A stretch of DNA of 64,000 nt, taken from the NCBI RefSeq assembly GCF_011881725.1, contig NZ_JAATUR010000005.1, positions 1 through 64,000 of the forward strand. The letters are read 5' to 3'. The notes under the pieces were generated by a model, which worked only from the letters and a program-made list of their open reading frames with translations, did not search any database and was not told the DNA's origin. Of the stretch, positions 47,825 to 62,157 are shown one piece after another. Position 1 is the first letter of the stretch, and each line of letters begins with the position of its first letter. The position numbers were made by a program, and so were the translations under genes. The DNA is from Escherichia coli (GTDB lineage Bacteria; Pseudomonadota; Gammaproteobacteria; Enterobacterales; Enterobacteriaceae).

Positions 47825-48202
47825 TTAATGAATGAGTGTGGGAACGGCGAGTCGGAATACGGGAATGTCGATGCTGAATGGGATGCCGTTTTCATCGATC
47901 ATTTCGTAGTGACCCTGCATGGTACCCAGCGGCGTTTCAATGATTGCACCGCTAGTGTACTGGTATTCTTCGCCAGGGGCGATAAGCGGCTGAACGCCAA
48001 CGACACCTTCGCCCTGGACTTCGGTTTCACGGCCATTGCCGTTAGTGATCAGCCAGTAACGCCCCAACAACTGCACTGGCGCTCGCCCCAGATTGCGTAT
48101 GGTTACGGTATAAGCAAAAACGTAACGTTCATTATCAGGTGAAGATTGCGCTTCAATGTAGACACTTTGAACCTGAATACACACTCGGGGCGAATTGATC
48201 AT
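47825..48202 (-). CDS. apaG: ApaG
   Basis: 125-residue protein of unclear function with a fibronectin-III-like fold (ApaG/DUF525). Start at the ATG 48202 ([14 protein letters not shown]), 2 bp after the rsmA stop; the longer frame overlaps rsmA. The conserved region is [16 protein letters not shown]. Part of the apaGH module of the operon. Confidence 0.95.
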   Translation of the reverse strand: MINSPRVCIQVQSVYIEAQSSPDNERYVFAYTVTIRNLGRAPVQLLGRYWLITNGNGRETEVQGEGVVGVQPLIAPGEEYQYTSGAIIETPLGTMQGHYEMIDENGIPFSIDIPVFRLAVPTLIH

Positions 48203-48204
48203 TG

Positions 48205-51298
<3,094 letters not shown>

Positions 51299-51350
51299 AC
51301 TTTTTCCATTTTAATTAACCGCACTGCGGATTACGTGGTAAATCAACAAA

Positions 51351-53705
51351 TCACAAAGTGTTTTGATACGGCAGAATGTTCGAACGCAGCATCTCTTGCG
51401 TACCCAGACCGTAGTTGGAGCTCAGGCCGCGAAGTTCGATGTTAAAGCCGATTGCGTTGTCATATACCGCATGTTGTTTATCGTTATCCCAACCGTTCAG
51501 CTTACGCTCATAACCGACGCGAATCGCATAGCAGCAGGAGCTGTATTGCACACCTAACATTGAGTCGGCTTGCTTGTTCGCGTTGGTATCGTAGTAGTAC
51601 GCCCCGACAATAGACCAACGATCGGCGATTGGCCAACTAGCGACGGCGCCCACCTGCGAAATACCATTCTTATACTGTTCAGCAGTGGAATAGTATTTAG
51701 GCAGCGTAGCCTGAATATATTCCGGGCTGGCGTAGCGATAGTTCAGCTGTACCAGACGGTCTTCATCCCGACGATATTCAATGCTGGAGTTACTGGTGGC
51801 TACGTTATCCAGACGTTTGTCGTACTGAATGCCGCCACGCAATCCCCAACGCTCGGAGATACGCCAGTAGGTATCACCTGCCCATACCAGTGAGCCTGTT
51901 TTGTCGTCATTCTCCCATGTTACGTTGTCATCGCCGGTGCGAGACTCCGTGAAATAGTAGATTTGACCAACAGAAATATTAAAACGTTCAACGGCTGTAT
52001 CATCATATACGCGAGTTGTGATACCTGTCGTCACCTGGTTCGCGGAAGCAATACGGTCAAGACCGCCATAAGTCCGGTCCCGGAACAGGCCTGAGTAGTC
52101 TGATTGCAGCAGAGACGAGTCGTAGTTATAGATGTCGCTCTGATCGCGATACGGCACATACAGGTATTGCGCGCGCGGCTCCAGCGTCTGGGTGTAACCC
52201 GGCGCCAGCATTTCCATATCACGTTCGAAGACCATTTTGCCGTCTACCTTGAACTGCGGCATCACACGGTTAACCGATTCGGCCAGCTTGGTCGTGTTTC
52301 TGGTGTTGTACCAGTCAAGATTGGTTTGCTGATAATGGGTCGCCAGCAACTTCGCTTCGGTATTGATGCTGCCCCAGTTATTGGAGAGCGGCAGATTGAT
52401 AGTCGGCTCCAGGTGAACACGGGTTGCCTCTGGCATATCGTCTCTGGTGTTAACAAAGTGCACTGCCTGGCCGTAAATGCGCGTATCAAACGGACCAACA
52501 TCATTCTGGTAGTAGTTAACGTCTAACTGCGGCTCTGCCGAGTAGCTACTGGTGTTCTGTTCGCTGAAGACCTGGAACTGCTTGGTTGAAACGGTGGCAT
52601 TGAAGTTTTGCACCGCATAGCCCACGCTGAATTTTTGCGTTGCGTAGCCGTCAGTACTGGAACCGTACTTGTTATCGAAATCATTAAAGTAGCTAGGATC
52701 GCTGACTTTGGTGTAGTCGACGTTGAAGCGCCACACCTGATCCATGACCCCGGAGTGTTGCCAGTAGAACAACCAACGACGTGAATTATCATCATTCGGA
52801 TGTTCATCTTCATAGACTTTATCTGAAGGCAGATAGTCCAGTTCCATCAAGCCAGCGCCCGCCTGGGAAAGGTAGCGGAATTCGTTCTCCCACATAATGT
52901 TGCCACGACGATGCATATAATGCGGCGTGATAGTGGCATCCATATTTGGCGCGATGTTCCAGTAATACGGGAGGTAGAACTCAAAGTAGTTGGTGGTGGT
53001 GTACTTGGCGTTCGGGATCAAGAAACCGGAACGACGTTTGTCACCCACCGGCAACTGCAAATAGGGGCTATAAAAGATTGGAACCGGACCTACTTTAAAA
53101 CGGGCGTTCCAGATCTCCGCAACTTGTTCTTCGCGGTCATGAATAATTTCGCTACCTACCACGCTCCAGGTATCAGAACCCGGCAGACAGGAGGTAAAAG
53201 TACCGTTATCCAGAATGGTGTAGCGGTTTTCGCCACGCTGTTTCATCAGGTCTGCTTTACCGCGCCCCTGACGCCCCACCATCTGGTAATCACCTTCCCA
53301 GACGTTGGTATCTTTGGTGTTTAAATTGGCCCAGCCTTTTGGCCCTTTGAGGATCACCTGGTTATCGTCGTAATGGACATTACCGAGCGCATCAACGGTA
53401 CGTACTGGCTCCGGTTGTCCTGGCGCCTCTTTTTGATGGAGCTGCACTTCGTCGGCCTGCAGACGGCTGTTACCCTGCATGATATCCACGCTGCCAGTAA
53501 ACACGGCGTCATCCGGGTAGTCCCCTTTCGCGTGGTCAGCATTAATCGTCACGGGTAAGTCATTGGTATCGCCCTGTATCAGAGGACGGTCATAGCTTGG
53601 CACGCCCAACATGCACTGTGAGGCGAGGTCGGCTGCCAGTCCCTGTTGACTATAAAGGGCGGTGGCAATCATGGTGGCCAGGAGAGTGGGGATACGTTTT
53701 TTCAT
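51351..53705 (-). CDS. lptD: LptD, outer-membrane LPS assembly protein
   Basis: 784-residue beta-barrel that with LptE inserts LPS into the outer leaflet. It has a signal peptide 1-24 (ending GLA), an OstA/LptA-like periplasmic domain (about 55-200), and a 26-strand barrel after that. The disulfide cysteines are seen: one after the signal peptide (SQCML), one near 173 (TSCLPG) and the pair in [10 protein letters not shown] near 724. First gene of the operon. Confidence 0.98.
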   Translation of the reverse strand: MKKRIPTLLATMIATALYSQQGLAADLASQCMLGVPSYDRPLIQGDTNDLPVTINADHAKGDYPDDAVFTGSVDIMQGNSRLQADEVQLHQKEAPGQPEPVRTVDALGNVHYDDNQVILKGPKGWANLNTKDTNVWEGDYQMVGRQGRGKADLMKQRGENRYTILDNGTFTSCLPGSDTWSVVGSEIIHDREEQVAEIWNARFKVGPVPIFYSPYLQLPVGDKRRSGFLIPNAKYTTTNYFEFYLPYYWNIAPNMDATITPHYMHRRGNIMWENEFRYLSQAGAGLMELDYLPSDKVYEDEHPNDDNSRRWLFYWQHSGVMDQVWRFNVDYTKVSDPSYFNDFDNKYGSSTDGYATQKFSVGYAVQNFNATVSTKQFQVFSEQNTSSYSAEPQLDVNYYQNDVGPFDTRIYGQAVHFVNTRDDMPEATRVHLEPTINLPLSNNWGSINTEAKLLATHYQQTNLDWYNTRNTTKLAESVNRVMPQFKVDGKMVFERDMEMLAPGYTQTLEPRAQYLYVPYRDQSDIYNYDSSLLQSDYSGLFRDRTYGGLDRIASANQVTTGITTRVYDDTAVERFNISVGQIYYFTESRTGDDNVTWENDDKTGSLVWAGDTYWRISERWGLRGGIQYDKRLDNVATSNSSIEYRRDEDRLVQLNYRYASPEYIQATLPKYYSTAEQYKNGISQVGAVASWPIADRWSIVGAYYYDTNANKQADSMLGVQYSSCCYAIRVGYERKLNGWDNDKQHAVYDNAIGFNIELRGLSSNYGLGTQEMLRSNILPYQNTL

Positions 53706-53959
53706 ACGTTGATTTTATTGTTCCATCATCGGTAACGTTGCGCGTGACAAACGGTCAGAGACTAACGTACTCGTCATCTCTACGCTAGTGTTAATCCTGT
53801 CCGAATAGCGTCAGTGGTGTTAGGCACGGCATTGAATGACAGGTATGATAATGCAAATTATAGGCGATGTCCCACAATTGACCGCAGCCGGAAAACGGTA
53901 AAAGCACCTTTATATTGTGGGAGATAGCCCTGATATCCGTGTGTCGATTTGGGGAATAT
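53706..53959. other. lptD-djlA divergent promoter region
   Basis: 254 bp without a gene, separating divergent lptD and djlA. It should hold the lptD operon promoters, including a sigma-E one known from K-12, but I did not find a convincing sigma-E match by eye. An inverted pair TCCCACAAT (53873-53881) and ATTGTGGGA (53924-53932) flanks the djlA upstream region. Confidence 0.45.
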
Positions 53960-54775
53960 ATGCAGTATTGGGGAAAAATCATTGGCGTGGCCGTGGCCTT
54001 ATTGATGGGCGGCGGCTTTTGGGGCGTAGTGTTAGGTCTGTTAATTGGCCATATGTTTGATAAAGCCCGTAGCCGCAAAATGGCGTGGTTCGCCAACCAG
54101 CGTGAGCGTCAGGCGCTGTTTTTTGCCACCACTTTTGAAGTGATGGGGCATTTAACCAAATCCAAAGGTCGCGTCACGGAGGCTGATATTCATATCGCCA
54201 GCCAACTGATGGACCGAATGAATCTGCATGGTGCTTCCCGTACAGCGGCGCAAAATGCGTTCAGAGTGGGAAAATCAGACAATTACCCACTGCGTGAAAA
54301 GATGCGTCAGTTTCGCAGTGTCTGCTTTGGTCGTTTTGATTTAATTCGTATGTTTCTGGAGATCCAGATTCAGGCGGCGTTTGCTGATGGTTCACTGCAT
54401 CCGAATGAACGGGCAGTGCTGTATGTCATTGCTGAAGAATTAGGGATCTCCCGCGCCCAGTTTGACCAGTTCCTGCGCATGATGCAGGGCGGGGCGCAGT
54501 TTGGCGGCGGTTATCAGCAGCAGTCTGGCGGTGGTAACTGGCAGCAAGCGCAGCGTGGCCCGACGCTGGAAGATGCCTGTAATGTGCTGGGCGTGAAGCC
54601 GACGGATGACGCGACCACCATTAAACGTGCCTACCGTAAGCTGATGAGTGAACACCATCCCGATAAGCTAGTGGCGAAAGGTTTGCCGCCAGAAATGATG
54701 GAGATGGCGAAGCAAAAAGCGCAGGAAATTCAGCAGGCCTATGAGCTGATAAAGCAGCAGAAAGGATTTAAATAA
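53960..54775 (+). CDS. djlA: DjlA, membrane-anchored DnaJ-like co-chaperone
   Basis: 271 residues from the ATG at 53960 ([15 protein letters not shown]). A single Gly-rich N-terminal transmembrane helix (about 6-30) is followed by a TerB-like helical domain, a Gly/Gln-rich linker near 190-205 and a C-terminal J domain with HPD in SEHHPDKLV. It stimulates DnaK and affects the Rcs capsule pathway. Confidence 0.97.
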   Translation: MQYWGKIIGVAVALLMGGGFWGVVLGLLIGHMFDKARSRKMAWFANQRERQALFFATTFEVMGHLTKSKGRVTEADIHIASQLMDRMNLHGASRTAAQNAFRVGKSDNYPLREKMRQFRSVCFGRFDLIRMFLEIQIQAAFADGSLHPNERAVLYVIAEELGISRAQFDQFLRMMQGGAQFGGGYQQQSGGGNWQQAQRGPTLEDACNVLGVKPTDDATTIKRAYRKLMSEHHPDKLVAKGLPPEMMEMAKQKAQEIQQAYELIKQQKGFK

Positions 54776-54785
54776 GTTTCAAATT

Positions 54786-54903
54786 GTAGGCCGGATAGGA
54801 CGCGGTAGGTCGGATAAGATGCGTCAGCGTCGCATCCGGCGATCAGCATCCGGCAATCGGTGCGCAATTGCCGGATGCGGCGTGAACGCCTTATCCGGCC
54901 TAC
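54786..54903. repeat. BIME between djlA and rluA
   Basis: Several REP units: GTAGGCCGGATAGGACGCGG, GGTCGGATAAGATGCGTC, GCATCCGGCGATCAGCATCCGGC and ATTGCCGGATGCGGCG...TTATCCGGCCTACC. They lie between the converging djlA and rluA ends. The left unit looks like a short deletion derivative. Confidence 0.85.
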
Positions 54904-54924
54904 CGAATCGCACCAGTGTTACTG

Positions 54925-55584
54925 TCAAAAATCCGCTGGCGCTTTAAACGTCATACTATTGCCATACGCCGGATGCGTAATCGTCAGCATTTCGGCATGT
55001 AGCAGCAAACGTGTCGCCATCGCTCTCGCCTCTGGTGATGCATAAAAACGATCGCCGAGAATCGGATGGCCCAGCGCCAGCATATGCACACGCAATTGAT
55101 GCGAACGCCCGGTAATCGGCTTTAACACCACTCTTGCTGTGTTATCCGCCGCATACTCCACCACTTCATACTCCGTCTGCGCAGGCTTGCCCGTTTCGTA
55201 ACAGACTTTCTGTTTCGGGCGATTCGGCCAGTCGCAAATCAGCGGCAGATCCACCATACCTTCTGCGGGGGATGGATGCCCCCAGACGCGGGCCACATAC
55301 TGCTTTTTCGGCTCGCGCTCGCGGAACTGGCGTTTTAATTCCCGCTCCGCGGCTTTGGTCAGCGCCACTACAATCACGCCGCTGGTGGCCATATCCAGAC
55401 GATGCACTGATTCGGCCTGCGGATAATCACGCTGAATGCGCGTCATCACGCTGTCTTTGTGCTCCTCCAGACGCCCCGGCACAGACAACAAACCGCTCGG
55501 CTTGTTGACCACCATAATGTGGTCATCCTGATACAGGATAACCAGCCAGGGTTCCTGCGGTGGATTGTAGTTTTCCATCCCCAT
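54925..55584 (-). CDS. rluA: RluA, dual-specificity pseudouridine synthase
   Basis: 219 residues; modifies U746 of 23S rRNA and U32 of several tRNAs. Catalytic Asp64 lies in the family motif HRLDMATSGVIV. Upstream rapA ends 11 bp away on the same strand, so the two are probably cotranscribed. Confidence 0.97.
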   Translation of the reverse strand: MGMENYNPPQEPWLVILYQDDHIMVVNKPSGLLSVPGRLEEHKDSVMTRIQRDYPQAESVHRLDMATSGVIVVALTKAAERELKRQFREREPKKQYVARVWGHPSPAEGMVDLPLICDWPNRPKQKVCYETGKPAQTEYEVVEYAADNTARVVLKPITGRSHQLRVHMLALGHPILGDRFYASPEARAMATRLLLHAEMLTITHPAYGNSMTFKAPADF

Positions 55585-55595
55585 CTTCGGCTCCG

Positions 55596-58502
55596 TTACT
55601 GATGCGTCACAACGATTAAACGCAGGGCATCCAGACGCCAGCCAGCCTGATCCAGGCTTTCCATTACCTGCTGACGGTTGCTCTCAATGGCGGTCAGTTC
55701 GTCGTCACGGATGTTCGGGTTAACTGCGCGCAGAGCTTCCAGACGAGACAGCTCGGCAGACAGTTTTTCGTCGGCTTCGTTACGCGCTGCATCAATCAGT
55801 GCACGGGCAGATTTTTCGATCTGCGCTTCACCCAACTGGAGGATGGCGTGAACATCCTGCTGCACAGCGTTAACCAGTTTGCTGCCGGTGTGGCGGTTAA
55901 CCGCGTTAAGCTGACGGTTAAAGGTTTCAAACTCGACCTGCGCCGCAAGGTTGTTGCCGTTTTTATCCAGCAGCATACGTACCGGCGTCGGCGGCAGGAA
56001 GCGGTTAAGCTGTAACTGCTTCGGTGCTTGCGCTTCAACCACGTAAATCAGCTCCACCAATAGCGTACCTACCGGCAACGCTTTGTTTTTCAACAGCGAA
56101 ATAGTGCTACTGCCAGTATCGCCAGAAAGGATCAGATCCAGACCGTTGCGGATCAGCGGATGCTCCCAGGTAATAAATTGTGCATCTTCACGCGCCAGCG
56201 CTACTTCACGGTCGAAGGTAATGGTGATGCCATCTTCCGAGAGGCCCGGGAAGTCCGGCACCAGCATATGATCGGATGGCGTCAGCACGATCAGGTTGTC
56301 GCCGCGATCGTCCTGGTTGATACCGATAATATCGAACAGGTTCATGGCGAAGGCGATCAGGTTGGTATCGTCATCCTGCTCTTCAATGCTCTCTGCCAGT
56401 GCCTGGGCTTTTTCGCCGCCGTTGGAGTGGATCTCCAACAGGCGGTCACGGCCCTGCTCAAGCTGTGCTTTCAGGGCTTCATGTTGCTCGCGGCAGTTTT
56501 TGATTAACTCGTCAAAGCCTTCGGTTTGATCCGGTGAGGCCAGGTAGTTAATCAGATCGTTGTACACGCTATCGTAGATAGTGCGTCCGGTCGGGCAGGT
56601 GTGCTCGAATGCATCCAGACCTTCGTGATACCAGCGCACCAGTACCGACTGAGCGGTTTTTTCCAGATAAGGCACATGGATCTGAATATCGTGTGCCTGA
56701 CCGATACGATCCAGACGACCAATACGCTGCTCCAGCAGATCCGGGTTGAACGGCAGATCGAACATTACCATGTGGCTGGCGAACTGGAAGTTACGCCCTT
56801 CAGAACCGATTTCTGAGCACAGCAGAACTTGCGCGCCGGTGTCTTCTTCGGCGAACCAGGCGGCAGCGCGGTCACGTTCGATAATCGACATGCCTTCGTG
56901 GAATACTGCGGCGCGGATACCTTCACGTTCGCGCAACACCTGCTCCAGTTGCAGCGCAGTGGCTGCTTTGGCGCAGATCACCAACACTTTCTGCGAGCGG
57001 TGGCTGGTCAGGTAGCCCATCAACCACTCAACGCGTGGGTCGAAGTTCCACCAGGTGGCGTTATCGCCTTCAAATTCCTGATAAATACGTTCCGGGTAGA
57101 GCATATCGCGAGCGCGGTCTTCCGCACTTTTACGTGCGCCCATAATGCCGGACACTTTAATTGCCGTCTGATACTGCGTCGGCAGCGGCAGCTTAATGGT
57201 GTGCAGCTCGCGTTTCGGGAAGCCTTTCACGCCGTTACGCGTGTTACGGAACAGCACGCGGCTGGTGCCGTGGCGATCCATCAGCATGGAAACCAGTTCC
57301 TGACGGGCGCTCTGGGCATCTTCGCTGTCGCTGTTTGCTGCCTGTAGCAACGGCTCGATATCCTGCTCACCGATCATTTCTCCGAGCATGTTCAGTTCGT
57401 CGTTGCTCAGTTTGTTACCTGCTAACAGCATGGCCACGGCGTCGGCGACCGGACGATAATTCTTCTGTTCTTCAACGAATTGCTCGAAATCGTGGAAACG
57501 GTTCGGGTCCAGCAAACGCAAACGGGCGAAGTGGCTTTCCATCCCCAGTTGTTCCGGGGTTGCGGTCAGCAGCAGAACGCCAGGCACATGCTCTGCCAGT
57601 TGTTCAATGGCCTGATATTCACGGCTCGGCGCATCTTCGCTCCACACCAGGTGGTGCGCTTCATCGACAACCAGTAGATCCCACTCGGCTTCACAGAGAT
57701 GTTCCAGACGCTGTTTGCTGCGACGGGCAAAATCCAGCGAGCAAATAACCAGCTGTTCGGTGTCGAACGGGTTATAGGCATCGTGCTGGGCTTCGGCGTA
57801 ACGCTCATCATCAAACAGGGCAAAACGCAGGTTGAAGCGGCGCAGCATTTCTACCAGCCACTGATGCTGTAAAGTTTCCGGGACGATAATCAGCACACGT
57901 TCAGCAGCGCCAGAGAGCAACTGCTGATGCAGGATCATCCCGGCTTCAATGGTTTTCCCTAAACCGACTTCGTCAGCCAGCAGGACGCGCGGCGCATGGC
58001 GGCGACCAACATCATGCGCGATGTTGAGCTGATGCGGGATCAGGCTGGTACGCTGACCGCGCAGGCCGCTGTACGGCATACGGAATTGTTCGCTGGAATA
58101 TTTGCGTGCGCGGTAACGCAGCGCAAAGCGGTCCATACGGTCAATCTGCCCGGCAAACAGGCGGTCCTGCGGTTTGCTGAACACCAGTTTGCTATCAAGG
58201 AAAACTTCACGCAGGGCCACGCCGGACTCTTCAGTATCCAGGCGAGTACCGATATAGGTCAGCAAGCCATTTTCTTCTTTTACTTCTTCGACTTGCATCT
58301 GCCAGCCGTCATGGCTGGTAATGGTATCACCAGGGTTGAACATCACGCGGGTCACTGGGGAATCACTGCGTGCGTACAGACGGTTTTCACCAGTAGATGG
58401 GAAAAGTAAAGTGACAGTTCGCGCATCCACCGCGACAACGGTTCCAAGTCCCAATTCGCTTTCTGTATCGCTGATCCAGCGTTGACCAAGTGTAAAAGGC
58501 AT
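55596..58502 (-). CDS. rapA: RapA (HepA), RNA polymerase-associated SWI2/SNF2 ATPase
   Basis: 968-residue translocase that recycles RNA polymerase. It has N-terminal Tudor-like domains (1-107), Walker [14 protein letters not shown] (about 175-187), DEAH box VVDEAHH near 280, the second helicase half with [11 protein letters not shown] and [11 protein letters not shown] (about 560-605), then a long C-terminal part. Confidence 0.98.
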   Translation of the reverse strand: MPFTLGQRWISDTESELGLGTVVAVDARTVTLLFPSTGENRLYARSDSPVTRVMFNPGDTITSHDGWQMQVEEVKEENGLLTYIGTRLDTEESGVALREVFLDSKLVFSKPQDRLFAGQIDRMDRFALRYRARKYSSEQFRMPYSGLRGQRTSLIPHQLNIAHDVGRRHAPRVLLADEVGLGKTIEAGMILHQQLLSGAAERVLIIVPETLQHQWLVEMLRRFNLRFALFDDERYAEAQHDAYNPFDTEQLVICSLDFARRSKQRLEHLCEAEWDLLVVDEAHHLVWSEDAPSREYQAIEQLAEHVPGVLLLTATPEQLGMESHFARLRLLDPNRFHDFEQFVEEQKNYRPVADAVAMLLAGNKLSNDELNMLGEMIGEQDIEPLLQAANSDSEDAQSARQELVSMLMDRHGTSRVLFRNTRNGVKGFPKRELHTIKLPLPTQYQTAIKVSGIMGARKSAEDRARDMLYPERIYQEFEGDNATWWNFDPRVEWLMGYLTSHRSQKVLVICAKAATALQLEQVLREREGIRAAVFHEGMSIIERDRAAAWFAEEDTGAQVLLCSEIGSEGRNFQFASHMVMFDLPFNPDLLEQRIGRLDRIGQAHDIQIHVPYLEKTAQSVLVRWYHEGLDAFEHTCPTGRTIYDSVYNDLINYLASPDQTEGFDELIKNCREQHEALKAQLEQGRDRLLEIHSNGGEKAQALAESIEEQDDDTNLIAFAMNLFDIIGINQDDRGDNLIVLTPSDHMLVPDFPGLSEDGITITFDREVALAREDAQFITWEHPLIRNGLDLILSGDTGSSTISLLKNKALPVGTLLVELIYVVEAQAPKQLQLNRFLPPTPVRMLLDKNGNNLAAQVEFETFNRQLNAVNRHTGSKLVNAVQQDVHAILQLGEAQIEKSARALIDAARNEADEKLSAELSRLEALRAVNPNIRDDELTAIESNRQQVMESLDQAGWRLDALRLIVVTHQ

Positions 58503-58666
58503 ATGTGTTCGGCTCTATATCTTTAATTGCAGGCAATAACCACCCGCTACCGTGCATATGAGGTAGTGGTGTTATTCAGGTCCAGGAATGGAAAGGGCGC
58601 TATGGTACTGGATGGCAAAGCATTCGTCACGCATCAAAATGGTATCTGGCGAACTCTTTTTTTTGC

Positions 58667-61018
58667 TCAAAACAGCCCAAGTTGCCCGGTCATAAGTGTA
58701 GCAAAATTATCCTCAATAAAAGGGAGTATTCCCTCCGCCACAGGTTGCAGTTGGCGGGTCAGATAGTGTTCGTAATCCAGCGGTGAACGTTGGTAGTCCA
58801 GCGGCTCAGGGCCGTTGGTGGTCCATACGTACTTAATGGTGCCGCGGTTCTGATATTGCAAGGGGCGACCGCGCTTTTGGTTTTCTTCATCGGCAAGGCG
58901 GGCGGCGCGTACATGAGGCGGTACATTACGCTGGTATTCGCTCAGCGGGCGGCGAAGTCGTTTGCGGTAAACCAGCCGCGCATCCAGTTCACCGGCCATC
59001 AGTTTGTCGATGGTTTCCCGCACATACTCCTGATATGGCTCGTTGCGGAAGATGCGTAGATATAGCTCCTGCTGAAATTGCTGGGCCAGCGGTGTCCAGT
59101 CGGTGCGCACGGTTTCCAGACCTTTAAATACCATCCGTTGTTTATCGCCCTCCTGAATCAGCCCGGCATATCGCTTTTTGCTGCCGGTATCGGCTCCGCG
59201 AATGGTCGGCATCAGAAAACGGCAGAAATGGGTTTCATACTCCAGTTCCAGCGCACTGGTCAGCCGTTGCTGTTGCAACGTATCTGCCCACCAGGCGTTA
59301 ACGTGCTGCACCAGTGCGCGGCCGATTTTCGCCGCCGCTTCTTCCGAATGTGCGCTTTTCAGCCAGACAAACGTTGAGTCGGTATCGCCATAGATCACGT
59401 CATAGCCCTGCGCTTCAATCAATGCTTTGGTTTGCCGCATGATCTGATGACCACGCATAGTGATCGACGACGCCAGACGCGGATCGAAGAAGCGGCAGGC
59501 AGTGGTGCCAAGCACGCCATAAAAGGCATTCATAATGATCTTCAGCGCCTGCGACAGCGGCTTATTACCCTGACGTTTGGCTTCATCGCGCCCGTGCCAG
59601 ATGTTAGTCACAATCTCCGGCAGGCAATGTTTTTCTCGCGAGAACCAGGCATCGAGAAAACCTTCGGTACTATGCTCTGGATCAGGCTGCGCCATGCCTT
59701 CTACCAGCCCGACGGGATCAATCAGAAAGGTGCGGATGATCGACGGGTACAGGCTTTTGTAGTCCAGCACCAGCACCGAATCATAAAGCCCTGGGCGCGA
59801 ATCCATCACATAGCCACCGGGGCTGGCGTGCGGCGGCACTTCGCCGAGATTAGGCGCGACATATCCAGCGCGATGCATTCGGGGAAAATAGAGATGACCA
59901 AATGCCGCTACCGATCCCCCGTGCCGGTCTACTGGCAGGCCGTTCACCGTTGCTCGTTCGAGTAAAAACGGCATGATCTCCGTTTTATGGAAGATCTGCG
60001 TCACCAGTTCGCAATCTTTCAGGTTATAAGTCGCCAGCGCGGGTTTATCTTCGGCGAAACGACGGTCAATTTCGTCCATTCGATCCCACGGGTTATCAAT
60101 CGACTTACCTTCGCCCAACAGTTCCTGGGCGACGGTTTCCAGCGAGAATGAAGAGAAATTCCAGAACGCGGATTTTAGCGCCTCGATACCATCGATAATT
60201 AGCCGACCTTTAGCCTGGGCAAAAAAGACACCGTTTTTAAAGCCGTGTTCGCGCCACTCCAGCTCACTGTTTTCACGCCCCAGACGTAGTGGAATACGGT
60301 AACGCTCGGCATGTTTTTGCAGCATCCGAAGATCGAATTGCACCACGTTCCAGCCGATGATCACATCGGGATCGTGAGTTGCAAACCAGGCGTTGAGTTT
60401 TTCCAGCAACAGCGGGCGGCTGGCGACGTACTCCAGTTCGAAATCGAGCGTGGAGGCGTCGCCATTCTCTGGCCCCAGCATATAAACGATGCGCTGCCCG
60501 CAACCTTCCAGGCCGATGCAGTACAGCTCACCGTGGCGGGTGGTTTCAATATCAATAGAAACCCACTTGAGCGGCGGACGATAGTCGGGATGCGGTTTAA
60601 GACGGGCATTAACGATAGCGGCATTGCGCAAATCACCCTCGACCCATACCGGGGAGGTGATAAAGCGCTCCATCAGATAGCGTTCAGGCGGACGTACATC
60701 AGCCTCGTAGACGGTAACGCCAGCTTCGCGCAGGCGCTTTTCGTAATTCATCAACTGGCGATGGGCGCGACAGTAAAGGCCATACACCGGCTGGCGATGA
60801 AAATCCTTTAACGCCAGCGGCGTCAGGCGAAAGCCTTGTTCACCCTGCAAAATGTGTTGGGCGCGTGGAACATGTTCGGCAGGAATAAACGCTACGGACT
60901 CTTGCGGCGCAAGCGTAACGTGCAACGGCCCGTTGTCCGTCGCCAGCCAGAAGGAAACTTCGGTCCCTTGCGGGGTGTCCCGCCAGTGTCGGGTTAAGAT
61001 AAAACCTGCCTGCGCCAC
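58667..61018 (-). CDS. polB: DNA polymerase II
   Basis: 783-residue family B polymerase, SOS-induced, with 3'-5' exonuclease for replication restart and lesion bypass. Exo motif [10 protein letters not shown] (about 153-162), polymerase motif [12 protein letters not shown] near 417 and motif [11 protein letters not shown] near 543 are intact. A LexA box lies 56 bp upstream at 61074-61089. Confidence 0.98.
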   Translation of the reverse strand: MAQAGFILTRHWRDTPQGTEVSFWLATDNGPLHVTLAPQESVAFIPAEHVPRAQHILQGEQGFRLTPLALKDFHRQPVYGLYCRAHRQLMNYEKRLREAGVTVYEADVRPPERYLMERFITSPVWVEGDLRNAAIVNARLKPHPDYRPPLKWVSIDIETTRHGELYCIGLEGCGQRIVYMLGPENGDASTLDFELEYVASRPLLLEKLNAWFATHDPDVIIGWNVVQFDLRMLQKHAERYRIPLRLGRENSELEWREHGFKNGVFFAQAKGRLIIDGIEALKSAFWNFSSFSLETVAQELLGEGKSIDNPWDRMDEIDRRFAEDKPALATYNLKDCELVTQIFHKTEIMPFLLERATVNGLPVDRHGGSVAAFGHLYFPRMHRAGYVAPNLGEVPPHASPGGYVMDSRPGLYDSVLVLDYKSLYPSIIRTFLIDPVGLVEGMAQPDPEHSTEGFLDAWFSREKHCLPEIVTNIWHGRDEAKRQGNKPLSQALKIIMNAFYGVLGTTACRFFDPRLASSITMRGHQIMRQTKALIEAQGYDVIYGDTDSTFVWLKSAHSEEAAAKIGRALVQHVNAWWADTLQQQRLTSALELEYETHFCRFLMPTIRGADTGSKKRYAGLIQEGDKQRMVFKGLETVRTDWTPLAQQFQQELYLRIFRNEPYQEYVRETIDKLMAGELDARLVYRKRLRRPLSEYQRNVPPHVRAARLADEENQKRGRPLQYQNRGTIKYVWTTNGPEPLDYQRSPLDYEHYLTRQLQPVAEGILPFIEDNFATLMTGQLGLF

Positions 61019-61030
61019 GCTATAAATCCA

Positions 61031-61063
61031 ATAAAAAACCAGGCTTGATTATAGCCTGGTTTC
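61031..61063 (-). terminator. Intrinsic terminator of araBAD
   Basis: On the minus strand AAACCAGGCT and AGCCTGGTTT pair (10 bp) around a 7-base loop and are followed by a T run. It lies about 30 bp after araD and only about 15 bp before the polB start codon, so it overlaps the polB leader. Confidence 0.8.
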
Positions 61064-61073
61064 GTTTGACTGG

Positions 61074-61089
61074 CTGTGGTTTTATACAG
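61074..61089. promoter_or_regulatory. LexA box of polB (dinA)
   Basis: CTGTGGTTTTATACAG fits the SOS consensus CTGT-N8-ACAG exactly at the conserved ends. It lies between araD and polB. Confidence 0.9.
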
Positions 61090-61092
61090 TCA

Positions 61093-61788
61093 TTACTGCC
61101 CGTAATATGCCTTCGCGCCATGCTTACGCAAATAGTGTTTATCCAGCAACGTTTGCTGCATATCTGGTAGTTGCGGAGCAAGCTGGCGGCAGAATATCCC
61201 CATATAAGCGACTTCTTCCAGCACGATGGCGTTATGCACCGCATCTTCGGCGTTTTTACCCCATGCAAACGGGCCGTGAGAATGCACCAGCACGCCGGGC
61301 ATTTGCGCCGCATCGATCCCCTGTTTTTCGAAGGTTTCAACGATGACGTTACCGGTTTCCCACTCATATTCGCCGTTGATTTCCGCATCGGTCATTTTGC
61401 GGGTGCAGGGAATGGAGCCGTAGAAATAGTCAGCGTGGGTGGTGCCGGTTGCCGGAATCGACTGACCTGCCTGCGCCCATATGGTGGCGTGGCGGGAGTG
61501 GGTGTGCACAATGCCGCCAATGGACGGGAATGCCTGATAGAGTAACCGATGAGTTGGCGTATCAGAGGAAGGCTTTTTCGTTCCTTCAACGACTTCACCG
61601 GTTTCAATACTGACGACGACCATATCGTCGGCGGTCATGGTGCTGTAATCGACGCCGGAAGGTTTGATCACAAAGACGCCGCGCTCGCGATCAACGGCGC
61701 TGACGTTGCCCCAGGTCAGCGTGACCAGGTTGTGTTTTGGTAGCGCCAGGTTGGCTTCTAATACCTGACGTTTGAGCTCTTCTAACAT
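61093..61788 (-). CDS. araD: AraD, L-ribulose-5-phosphate 4-epimerase
   Basis: 231-residue class II aldolase-fold epimerase giving D-xylulose 5-phosphate, last step of L-arabinose catabolism. Zinc ligands His95 and His97 in VHTHSRHA and Asp76 in KKPSSD are visible. Last gene of araBAD, separated from araA by a BIME array. Confidence 0.98.
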   Translation of the reverse strand: MLEELKRQVLEANLALPKHNLVTLTWGNVSAVDRERGVFVIKPSGVDYSTMTADDMVVVSIETGEVVEGTKKPSSDTPTHRLLYQAFPSIGGIVHTHSRHATIWAQAGQSIPATGTTHADYFYGSIPCTRKMTDAEINGEYEWETGNVIVETFEKQGIDAAQMPGVLVHSHGPFAWGKNAEDAVHNAIVLEEVAYMGIFCRQLAPQLPDMQQTLLDKHYLRKHGAKAYYGQ

Positions 61789-61802
61789 GTTGACTCCTTC
61801 GT

Positions 61803-62155
61803 GCCGGATGCGCTTTGCTTATCCGGCCTGCAACATCGGAACGTGTAGGCCTGATAAGGCGCGTCAGCGTCGCATCAGGCGCTGAATGCCGGATGCGCTT
61901 TGCTTATCCGGCCTGCAACATCGGAACGCGTAGGCCTGATAAGGCACGTCAGCGTCGAATCAGGCGCTGAATGCCGGATGCGCTTTGCTTATCCGGCCTA
62001 CAGCATCGGAACGCGTAGGCCTGATAAGACGCGTCAGCGTCGCATCAGGCGCTGAATGCCGGATGCGCTTTGCTTATCCGGCCTGCAACATCGGAACGCG
62101 TAGGCCTGATAAGGCGCGTCAGCGTCGCATCAGGCGCTGAATGCCGGATGTAGCG
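61803..62155. repeat. Tandem BIME, 85 bp period, between araA and araD
   Basis: Units of 85 bp start at 61803, 61888, 61973 and 62058, with a fifth truncated at 62143. Each has GCCGGATGCGCTTTGCTTATCC, then GTAGGCCTGATAAGGCGCG and GCATCAGGCGCTGAAT. The copies differ at only a few bases. Confidence 0.95.
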
Positions 62156-62157
62156 AC

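Noticed and set aside
58527..58766. 79-codon plus-strand frame upstream of rapA
   Set aside because: Overlaps the polB 3' end and the rapA promoter region; no ribosome site or conservation known to me.
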